Positions 13,471-25,400 of a DNA stretch of 64,000 bases are shown here, in pieces. The stretch spans positions 372,001 through 436,000 of the forward strand of contig NW_025062285.1 in the NCBI RefSeq assembly GCF_000002995.4, read 5' to 3'. The notes below the pieces were generated by a model. That model did no database searches and was not told where the DNA came from. It saw only the letters and a list, made by a program, of their open reading frames with translations. The stretch comes from Brugia malayi. Its lineage: Eukaryota; Nematoda; Chromadorea; Rhabditida; Onchocercidae. The position numbers and the translations under genes were made by a program. Position 1 is the first letter of the stretch. Every line of letters begins with the position of its first letter.

Positions 13471-16400
13471 AAGAAAAAAGATTTTTGTTGCAGAAAATTT
13501 TAATATTTTTGAGAGAATAAAAGCATAAATTACAGCAAATCGATAGAAAAGCTTAACTATCAGAGAATTAAAAAAAGGATTAAAGCAAAGTAACGAAAGT
13601 ATTTACTCTGTGATAGCTCTGACTACCTTATAAAACTTTGAAATCTATTGGAAATTTAAGTGGCACATCGCTTTCTGCATATATTACTCCCTTGAGTGCT
13701 TATTTCTTAAAATTTTAATATTTAATCTTAAAATTTTGAAATATAATCATTAATTAAGCTAAAACTTTTTTTCTTTTTTTGATTAATGTTCACAACGAAT
13801 TCTGTAAAACACTACTTGCCAATATGATTTATCATTTGTCTGAAATAAGCGCCTGCAAGTACCGCCAAATTTCGCATTTAATAATAAAAAGCAAATTAAG
13901 AAATTAGTTCGATGATATTAAACGATTTGATAAATATTTTATTGGAAAATTTAATGGAAAAAAAAGTAGCGATGGATTTAAATATGGCATTCATTGAAAT
14001 AATTTAAAAAATGATTAGAAAAGTAGATGGATGATATTAGGACTAGGCCTTAAATCCAAGATGGATGTTAAGAGTAAAGGAAGTTAGGCCTTAATCTGGT
14101 ACACTGTTATAAAAGATTCTCTGCGGATTGATGCTAATAAGACGAAAAGTCTTAATAATTTTAAAATATAAAAACAGCAGACACTTTAGTGAGATTTATC
14201 ATACATTGAATGAACAGTGAATTTATTAAAGACGAAATTTCCTCCATTTATAAATTTTTTTTTTTAACTTTTTATCAACTTTTTATCGATTGAAAAAATA
14301 AAAAAGCTTATTTAGCACATTTAAAAAGTTAAAGAATGTATCAAATACTTACCGAAAACGATTGAATGAAATGTCAGAAGGTCCAACAATTGCTGAAATT
14401 GAAATTTTATCATTATTGAACTGCTGGATGACTAACAATTAAAGGACTAACAATAGCAAAAAGAACCACAAATATTGATTTGGCGCTGATGTCGCATAGA
14501 TCAATTACTATTAACCAACAAAAATTATTCCTAGTGAATTATTGTACTTCTGCTAATGCCAGAAGAAAATTGCTACCAATTTCTAATAATTCAGAAATCA
14601 ATGGTAGAGTGTTAATTTAATTCAAATATTTTATATAAAAGGAAGAGGTAAGAATTTTACAGTTTTATCTTCAAAGTTCAAAGTTCATTGTAAATTGCTG
14701 GTATGACAGTTTTACTAAAATAAACTTTTGAAAACTAATTATTCCTTACGTAGTTTACTTTTCTATTTCTATTTCTTTTCTTTTTCGAATAAATGATTGA
14801 AAAAATGTTTTGAAATGATTTATTTTTATTGAAATACTTTCAATCAACGAATGAAAGCATTCACAACTTTTTGTTTTAACTTAGCGAAACAGTTATTTCG
14901 CTTTTTACAAACAGAAATTTTATTTAGTTTAGGAAAAAAGAAAAACTTAGCAATTATTACTTTTATTATCACTGTTAGATTACAATGATTATGATTGCTA
15001 TTATGATTACTGCTATTATTGTTATAATTACTGTTACTATCATTATTATCATTACTAAAGAAACTTTCCGTTTTACAGCATCTCATAAAAATTATTTGAA
15101 CAGAATTATTTGTAAATAAAAAGCTAAAAAATTTAAATATAATTTGCAGACATAATCGATCCTTTTTTTTTAATTAAAGTAACAAATATTTGATGAAATT
15201 ATAGCTTTGCTTAAAGTTATCAGTTATCTCTTATCAGTATTTAATGCAGTAATTCTGTACGGAGAGAATACCAGCAATATCGATGCTTAAGGTTCATCGA
15301 GAACTCTCAGAATTATTTCTATTATAGCATCCGTTCTGGTTTTTACAATTAGATTCCTAAAAAAGAAATCGGTTGCAATCTTCCGGGTCTCTCAAGAAAT
15401 TTAGAAAAGAAAAATTTTAAATATAATTCTAAAATTAGAAAATTTTTTCCCTTTTGTCTCATTCATATTTTTCTAACATTTTTTAAAATTTATTTCAATT
15501 AGTATTTTAAAATTTTGACAAAATCTCTAATTTTTGAACTTAGCTAAATTTTTGCTAATACATATATTTCCCATAAATCCTACATGCATGTATGCATGCA
15601 TGCATGCCTGCATGCGAAAAGCATTAGCAAGCATTCTTGAAACAATTTTCCAAGTAAATTTGAAGAAAGCGGAATAAGCATAAAAGAACTTTTAATTTCC
15701 AAATAATCCTTTTTTTTTTCTCTTTCAAAGGAATTTTTTTTTCTTTTTTCTCAAACGAATTATTCGCGTCAGTTTGCTTTGTTCAAATTTATTCATTCAA
15801 AAGAAGAAAATTTCATTCATTCAAAAAATCGAAGTCTTTCTTTTTGCTAATAATTTTTTGGCCATTACTAGCAGTCATTCATTCATTCCTTCTTCCTTAA
15901 CCCAACAAATCCTGGACGACCTTATCACTTCCAAGTACTGATATCATATCACAAGAAGACAATGATTAATACATTGAATTGTTGTAAACTATTTTGAGAT
16001 TTTAATTTTATTTTTTAATTGTTCAATAGTTTAGTTAAAGGAAGCACATAAAAATGTTTAATTTCTCGTCAAATAATTCAAATAATCTTTCATCTTTTAT
16101 TAATTGAAAAAAAGAAAGAAAAGAAAATTATTTCTATTCAATTGCTATAATCGTCGTAGCATAATTTCTAATTTTTAATTCAAAAAAGAAATATAGGAAA
16201 CGTTAAATTTTAATATTTATTTTAATACAAAAAAGAATAGCGACGAAATATGAAAGAACAAATTTATGCAAATTTCAGCTTTTTCTTAAAACTTATCTAA
16301 GCATTCTTTGATAAATGATCATCTCATTTTGTTCGTTTGAGTATGTCAAAGAATGCGAATAAATTTTTGAAATTGTCTGGCAATGAGCAATTTTTTCTTT

Positions 16401-19400
16401 CAAAAATTATACTATTTTGTGATTTGTCATTTAATTTAATTAAATTTAATTTTACGACCATTACGAATGTGTCATTAGCATATTTCAACGAGCATTAATA
16501 AAGTTTTTTAAGCCTTATCCCAGATTTTAGTATATTAATAAAGCCTTATCCCAGATTTTAGTATATTGTAATCTATGTGAAAGTATTTCGCAGTAATAAA
16601 TGTAAAATTGCACAGAGTGAAGGAATTCTTGAGGGATAATCAGATCGGAAGATTTTATTTTTAATAAAAATAGTAATAATAAAAAAAAAAAATAAAAAAG
16701 ATCAACGGGTCAAAAAGGTCTTTTTGACCTAAAATAATATTTTTGGGAATAATCGATTTATAAAAAACAAACAAATACTTCTTTTGATACTCTAGTAATA
16801 TCTATGTTCGTGAAAAAAGGCGGTTTTTTGTATTGAATTTTATTTATTTATTTTTTATAATCTTTGCACTAAGCAGCTAGGTAAATTAGTATCGTCTAGG
16901 TAAATTAACATCGTCTAGGTAAATTAACATCGTCTAGGTAAATTAACATCAAAAATTTATCAAATTTTCAGCAATTTTTGCTATTTGTTTTTTTAAAATG
17001 TATTTGATTTGAAATTGTTAATGTTATTATAATTGCAGATATTTGCAAAATTATCGATATTCATATTGCTAACAGAATCATTTGCATACTGAGATATGGA
17101 AGATATATTTTTGATTTAGCATAATTAATTAGTTAATAAGGATTCTAAATGGATTTTAAATTTATTACCCATATCTAATGTGTCTTTGCTTAAAACTAAC
17201 AGTGAAGACAGTGAAGCATTAACTGATATTATCACATGAACAATTCATATTGTTACTATTATTACTGTTAATGTCGTTATTATTGTGTTGTCATCATTAT
17301 TGTCATTAATATCATTGTGTTCCTTTTCTAATAATAACTTTGCTTATTGAAAATTTTATTTGTTACAAATAGGCGATGTGAAAATGGCACACAAAAATTT
17401 GAATCTCAAAAAATACGAATTTATCAAATTGTGCCAATTAGCTAATTAGAAGTATTAAGTAATTAACAATCTAATTAAGTGTGTGACATAGCTTATATTA
17501 GCATCTTAAAAAGCTGAATTAGACATTAAGTTAGCTTAATGGTTAATTTTTTTAAGTAAATATTTTAACCCTAAATAAATAATTGCATTAATACCAGCAG
17601 CTATTGAGATTCTTCTTGAATCATTTGAAATTCATTAAATTTCAAAAAAGACTAACAATCGTAGAATTCACTTGGACAGGTGATACCGGTATAGCACGGT
17701 TGACTGTCATCCGGTCGATCAGTATCCTTGCATGCGTAATCATCAATCCGTTCACCTTCTTGTTGACACTCAACCTGACACGATCGGAGTTGTAAGCTGA
17801 TTTTTTGTATTTTTTGTTTTTTGTTCTTGGGTAAATTATTGATTGATTGATTAATTAATTAATTAATTACTGAGTTTGTCTTTAATTTCAACTCTCTAAA
17901 GGTATTGCTTTTACTTCATTTCATCTGTATAATTTAAGTTTATTTTATTCCATTTGTTCCATCTTCAAATTATGCATCCATAAATGATAAATATTATCTT
18001 TTAATTTGATTACTCAAAAACGTTTACCTGTCTTGTCCGGTAACCTTTACCACACGTAACGGAACACGAACTCCAATCTCCCTTTTCCCATTTCGGGCAA
18101 CTTTTCCGATTGCATTTCCTGCTTATTGCCTGAAAGAAAAAAACAAAAGAATTCTAAAACAAGAAACTGAACATTCCAAATAGTTTAAACTTTTTCTTGT
18201 AACCAAACGAATTTCGATAGGAATTACAACTTATGTTCAATTAATGAATTCCGTTTAGTTATTTTAATCTAAAGTTCACTTTTCAATACGTTACTATGGT
18301 CTGAGAAAGGACAGAAAGCGTGGCCACAACGTGTTAAAGCGTAAAATTAAGTTGTCACTGTTATTGTGACAAGTCATATTGTTACACATCATTGTCGTAT
18401 TTGTCACATTATGGAATCGATCGGAAATTTTGTTTATCATAAAGAAAACAGTTGCAAAAGATTCAAATATTAATAATTCATTTGAAAATTTCAATTATTT
18501 TCCCTATAACTATCGATTTAAACTAAGATATATTTAAATTTAAATTAATTATAGATGGTGGATGATTGCTTCTTTCACATCCTTCCAACTTTTCTGTATC
18601 ATACCGGTCGATGGGTTTGCCAGCAGTACTGATCATCTACTTTCCGGTTTTCCACAACAATTCCGCTTGTATCGTTGGAACTTTCAACGCAGTACACCTT
18701 TCTAGTCTGATGTCCGCCATCACAGGATGCTGTACATTCGGACCATTTTCCGGTCATCCATCTAAGACAGAAAATCTTCCGAATAATTTTACTCTTAAAC
18801 ATTTTCAAAACTAAAACAAAAAAAGATTACAAAACAAACATATGAAAAGTAATATGTACGATAGCAAGAATCAATGCTTAAATTGCTTATAATTTATAAT
18901 TTAACATTAAATTTTCAAAATGCAAATCAACAAAAATTGAAATTTTTTTTTTTGCTGCGAATTCATTGACTCAATTAGTACATATTACTTAATGAAGCAA
19001 TTTTGCATTTGCTGCATGTTAGTGCATGACTTACTGCATTCCAAGGAAGTAATACAGGTTAATAGCAAAGGTATGCAATGCTTAAATATAAATTATTCAT
19101 TGATTTTTTGCATTCTTTGATGTTTTAGAAAATTCAATGTTAATTATTAAAAAGGTAGTAAGAAACAAAAGTGTATGAAATTAATTTGAATTTTTGTCTC
19201 TCAGTAGAATTTAACCTAATTTGAAATTTCTCTTGCAATCCGATCCATTTGAAACAAATTTTATGAATTTCTTAATTAAATCAAAACATCAAATTTGGCA
19301 TTAACACAAAATTAAATTTAGTAGCATTCTTCTTTCATTATTTATTTCATTTTATTGGTTTAAATCCTTTGTATATTACCAGTTGATCATATCATAAAGC

Positions 19401-22400
19401 AAATATTCCTTCATTAACTAAACGAATACTTTCTTTTCTCTTAGATTATTATTACTTTCTCCGAAAATATTTCACTTCAAAAAGTAAAATTTGAAGTGAA
19501 TGCAAAAAAATTAAAAAGTTTTCTCACATTTTTTCCGTTTTCACAGTTTTTTGCACAACAAAAAGTGCGTTTCTCATTTGTGTCTTTCGCTTTTCGTTTC
19601 TTTTTTGTGATAAAATTATCCAAAAAAAAAACCCTTTTCCTTCATGCAAAAATAGACGAATATAATTTTAAATTGTTTTATTGTAAGTATTATTAATTCT
19701 GTATAATCTCATTACTACACGAAGTAAAAATTTACGTGGATTATTACGTGAGAATGATGTATTACGTAAGAATAATGTATTACGTAAACCTTTGACATTA
19801 ATTATTTTAATTTGGATTTAAAAATTTTTCCGTAAAAAAAGAATGTGAGATAAATTAAAAAGTAAAAGCAATAAAATCATGCTATTAGCATAATTATTAC
19901 TAAACACATGCAAATTCACAAGAAAACGAAAGAATTTGCCGACAATAATAATACAAAAGCATCCTTCAGGTTTAATTAATTAAAGGTTAATTAGTGAAGA
20001 AAAAAATTTAGAAAAGAGAAAATAACGAAGAAATTTTAGTGAAGGAAATTTTGCAGTCAGATTATGTATACAAAGCTATTTAAAGAATTAAAATTAAAAT
20101 ATTCCTTTTGTTATTGAAAAGAGGTAAAAGTTAATTTCTTGAAATGAAAGTTATTTTACTTAAACTTTAGGTAAATCACCGCATTGCCAGCATACCGGCA
20201 CACACTGTAATCTGGAAAATTGTTATACCCTCTTTTTTTTTTCTCTCTCTCTCTCTCCGACATACAAATTCATGCAGAAAATTTGATTGCAATAACCTGC
20301 AGCTGAAAATATCATTTATTAACCATAATAATATTGTGACAAATATTCCCGTACGACACTTGCGCCGCTGCAAAAAAACTTCCCCTTTGTTCGCCACAAA
20401 AAATGTATCTACTTGCTGTTTTTCACAATCTATCAATAAAAGATTATACACATGTCTTTACACTACCGTTGTTAATTTAACCATAATTGCAAATTTCCCT
20501 ATGGCGCAACTGTCGCACAGTGATAGAAATAAATTGCTACACACTTCGCAAAAGCAAAAAGGAAATTGGTCTGCGTGTTTCTAGGAATCTGTATACAATC
20601 GTTTATATATATATGTGTGTGTGCAGGTGAGGTGTACCTCGAGAGTAGGTGCAGACAGGTATCAAATTGATACTTAATGATTTATTATCAGTGTTAACTT
20701 ACTGATATGATACGGTAATCGATGGTCTGAAGAGCGCAGCAGTAGTAATGACAGTTGTAGTTAATAATAGCTTCATTAATAATAATAACATCAAAGAGAG
20801 AGTTTTTCTTTTTCTTTTTCCCTCCTTCTCTCTCTCTCCCTCTCTCCTTTCAATAATTTACAGATTGTAATTTGTAATTTACAGATTGTAATTTACTTCC
20901 AATAATTTACAGATTGTAATTTAATTTTTATGGTTAAAGAAATGAAAAAGAAGTCAGAAATCAGTAATTAGTTCAATATTTCTGGAAGGTAATAGAAATA
21001 TATGAAATGAATTTTTCGGAATGATTTAATGTTTTCCGGAATATATCATTGTCAGACAGACAAATTGTTGAATGGAATCATTTAATATAAACAAAGTTAA
21101 ATTTTAATTTCGAAAAGGCAAAGTTTTATTTTTATGAATTATGAAGAAAGGACATAGTACTGTGAGGATGACGAATGACTGATGAGCAGGTGACGGTGAC
21201 GGTCACTCCTACCTTTCTACTGCTTAGCAGAAGATGACGAGTGGACAGTGGATAGTGGACAAAGACGTAGTGGTCATTCCTCTAATATTTCACACTTTTT
21301 TAATCTCAGTGAATTAACAAAATGATAATTCTACCACTTCGTTGAATCATTGAAGTAGAGCCTAAAATTTTCGAAAGTACATCAATTCAAAATTATCACT
21401 GCTACTACTATCATACTATTACCACTGATGCAATCATCCAATTGATAAGTGGACTTAGTTGAAGGGAAATTTTTTGAAATAATTGAATTTGCCTTAGTTT
21501 CTATGAAAGATGAAATGACAAAGAATGAAATGAATGCAAATCTCTCTTAGCTATAAATTTTATTTTCTAAAAAATTTGACAAATGATATTGTGAGGTATT
21601 ATTGGATAAAAGATAAGGGAGTGATTTGAATTGAAGAGAGAGTAGCATATTTCTGCAGCATACAATTAAATTTTTTCTTTCTTTTTTTAAAGTTGTAGTG
21701 TTACCATGAAAAAATATGATAGAAAAAGGAAAAGAAAAGAAATGAAAAATTGAATTTTTCATAATTAAATTTATTTCGCTGTAGAATTTAGATAATTAGA
21801 CAAAATAGGAATTCAATGTTCGCAGATGAAATAGTAAATAGGAAAAAAGTACAAAGACAAATTTGCTGAATGTTGTCATTTTGAAGAGTTAGAAAGAATA
21901 AATTTTATTTTTAGCTTATAATTGTGGCAATGATAAGTGTGAAGGAATATTCAAAGGAATTAGTTAATTGTATAAATAAAAGTTTAGAGTAATTAATTAA
22001 AAAGTTAAAAGCTTTTTTTTTCTTTCTTTCTTCATTTTTGTGAAGAAAAAGAAAATATTTTCAGTATTTTGTTGTATTAGTAATGTGATAAAAGGAATAA
22101 ATGGGCTAATTGCGCTCTCTTTTAGTGTACCTTTCGCTTCTTAATAAAAATTTAATTAATTAATTAATAAGGTTTGGACTTTTATGCGTTCGTTCATTTG
22201 CTGTGTGTTAATTGAATGTCATTTTAGAGAAACCATTAGGTAAGTTCATTTAATCAGCTTTTGTCATTTCATTTGATGATCAAAGGTTAATACTGATAAA
22301 TGTTAGTACCTGAAGCAAACATTATTTACACTTCAAAATAGTCTAATGCAATTTAAAATGGGAATTTTTTTTTTTTTTTTACTTGTGTCAGTAAGTAAAC

Positions 22401-25400
22401 ATAGGATATTTAATTGAGAAACGGTGGGAAATTCAATTAAGTTAGAGTTTACAATTTATAGCTGCAAATAGTAGAAGGTAATTTTAAAAAGTCTAAATTT
22501 TTGCAAAACCATTTTGGAAGTGCATTAATGGCATTTATAATGCGAATAATAAAATTTTACATTTTGCTAGTGAAGAAGTGAAGGATTTCGTTAGGAGTAA
22601 ACTTTTCCTGAAATTTATTCAAACGTAAATTTTGAATGCATCATTGGGTAGCATTTTGAAAGTGAAATGTTTCATGCAAAAGAGTGAATGAAGGAAATAA
22701 ATTTGCTAAATGACCGTAAAAATTGAACAATGATTGAAAGGAATTTGTTTTAACTTTTTGGAATTTTACTTAAAAACTCGAAATGAATTTGAGAAACCGG
22801 AAGAGACAGTCTTCGTTTCCTGAAGAAAAAGAGGGAAATCATTTTTTTTTTAAATTATTCTCTTTGTTTCTAAATGCTAATTTGATCATTTTTGCAGATC
22901 ATTTTGTATTTATCATTATTAACAGTAAAATTATTTTATTGCATTAATTCTACTTTAATCACAAATTGAGAGGCAAAAAGATTAATTTATATTTTGAATT
23001 ATTTTGAGGAAACTTCATCAAAACTTTATTTATGTTTGATCGTCGACCGTTTTCTCTTATGAAATATCGTTTTTTCCGCTTTTTCGAATTGAATTTATGT
23101 AATTTGTTCCTAAATCCGACTATGCATTTGTTACATATCGTATTACATACTTCATTCTCTCACGTTAATTATCAGGTAATATTCCGGTGAAGTTTATTTC
23201 CCACATCGGAAATACAGATTTTGCTATAAATGGCCTTCTCTTTCATTCCTTTTAAAAATTAATAGAACCGGAATGTGTCCAGTAAATGAACCATGTGCTA
23301 ATAGGGTGAGAAAAATGAATCCTTTTGGGCTGCAAAATTTTTCTAACAAAAGAAAGACGTGAAGAAGTGATCAAAGAGGACGGAATTTTGACGTGAAAAG
23401 ATAAAATGATATAACTCTGTCCACTCATTTGTCATTTTGCTTATTTGTTAGGTCAAAAGAGAAGAAGAAAGCAGCAAGTAATATAGGAAGGAGAATGACC
23501 AACCAAGAAGTGTCAACCTCATTTGCATAATTGTAAAGCCAAGGTCACTCATTAATAGGTCTACAAAAACCATTCAAAGTTGTAAATTAAATTGAAGCAT
23601 TCATGAAATTTCCGGTTTTCAGAATTTCTCTAATGCGATGCAATGGCCAAAATTGTTTACATTTATATAACTAATATCATTTGTTTCATTGTTGAATGCT
23701 TATTAATTGATTTTTTTTTTCTGCAAATAATTCCAATCTGATTTATCGATTGATTGGTAGATCACTGCATAAGTATCTTCTAAGATAAGCAAATTAATGA
23801 TTGTTGTTTCAGATTTCCATAACTTTATTTTTATTTTTTTTTTTTGCTTTTTAAAAAACTGATGAAAGAGAGAGAAGGAAGTGGAGAAAAAAGAAAAAGC
23901 GATAATTGGTGAATATTAGAGGTTGTATTTTCAAAGAATAAATAAAATGTTGAAAGACTGAGAAGAAATGAGTAAGCAGTTAATATAAGTTAAAAGAAAT
24001 TTAAATTTTAAAATCTGTAAATCTTATAGAAATCCCATAATTGACCAAATAACTAAAAGCATACTGTGATGGACAAACGATATGTGGACATTTCTCGACC
24101 AGTGGACGTGGTCGAGGCTGGTCAGCACAAAGTCGTTCCGGCACCACTCGTTCATTCCGCACATTTTGGCATACTGATACTGACACTCGATAAGCTGAAG
24201 TAAGGAACTCTCCGTGTCCATAAAGTGCTCATCAGTTTGTCACATACATAATAGGACTCGAAATAAAACTTAAGGTATTACTTTATTAATTACTTGAAAT
24301 AAAACTTAAGGTATTACTTCATTAATTATAAGTAAGAAGTAAAGATTAGTTCTATTTCATCAAATCTTTTGGAGAGTTTCCATGCGTCTTAACACTATAA
24401 CAAATAGATTTCAGTTAAATGAACTTACCATTCGGTCCGCAAGTTGTGTCGCAAGGTGAGAAGTGTTTCGTGTCTTTCCACTGGAATATTGTACTCCGAC
24501 AAGTTTCACCCGTGCCGCCACATATTCCGCAAAGGTCGTAGCGAGCGTTCGACTGCACAATGCCGTCGCAACCGACATGCTCAAACGGAATGAGTAATTA
24601 GCTGATAGGATCAAATGAGTGATTAGCTGATAGGATCAAGTGAGTGATTAGCTGATAGGATCAAATGAGTGATTAGCTGATAGGATCAAGTGAGTGATTA
24701 GCTGATAGGATCAAATGAGTGATTAGTTGATAGGATCAAATGAGTGATTAGTTGATAGGATCAAATGAGTGATTAGCTGATAAGATCAAGTGAGTGATTA
24801 GCTAGTGAGATCAATCAGACCACTCAAAAACAGTTCAATTTCAAGTTTTTATGATTTGATAGGATAAACTGCGACCTGACAAATGCCATTCACACAAATA
24901 GATTTATTGTATCCTTCGATGTGACACGCACTGCCATCAGCCATTTTTCCTAATTTCTTCTCTTCACCAGTTTTCAGGGAACGACACACCACGATACACT
25001 TCAATAATAAGCAAATTTGAACTTCAAAAGAAAAGCAAATTTCAATAATAAAATTGTGAGATAACAACATTATCCATACTACCATTTCTGTTTTTTATAA
25101 AATTGAAATATTTATTCAAAGAATTCTTTTTTTTTTTTTTTTTTTTTGGTAATTATAATCTGATAATGTTGCTGCCATTACTACTTTTTAAATAAAATAC
25201 AACCAAAGATATGGAATTAATAAGATTGCTGAATTGAAGAGCGCTATTTACCTGGTAGCTACTCTCGACTGGCACCCATTTCTGTGACAACAATTTAGGA
25301 TTGTTAGCAATGACATTTAACTCTGAGCAACGTTCCTCCTTAGAATGAATTGAGGAAGTGTTGTTACATTGCTGAAATATTTTTGGTTATAATGTCGCAG

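Larger units (their letters stand above)
7420..14352 (-). other. madd-4 intron, 6.9 kb, likely holding an internal promoter
   Basis: The largest intron of the gene. Besides the signal-peptide exon at 10848-10918, it holds the 40-bp repeat array at 8326-8530, the E-box-bearing 53-bp array at 10364-10646, a GC-richer block at about 11160-11470 with no convincing exon, and a 33-base poly(A) run near 13435-13468. Sequence upstream of 10918 (10919 to about 11500) is the natural place for the promoter of the short isoform; no TATA box or trans-splice acceptor stands out. Confidence 0.5.
14393..17671 (-). other. madd-4 intron, 3.3 kb
   Basis: AT-rich intron with two short tandem duplications (16509-16567 and 16877-16949), a CATG-type simple repeat at 15583-15616, and trinucleotide ATT/ATC-rich stretches near 14960-15060 and 17250-17310. 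No additional exon was found on either strand. Confidence 0.6.

Noticed and set aside
15583..15616. CATG-rich simple sequence as a palindromic regulatory element
   Set aside because: Short microsatellite-like GCATGCAT run; similar short runs occur near 12113-12140 and 59150-59190. No further structure supports a function.
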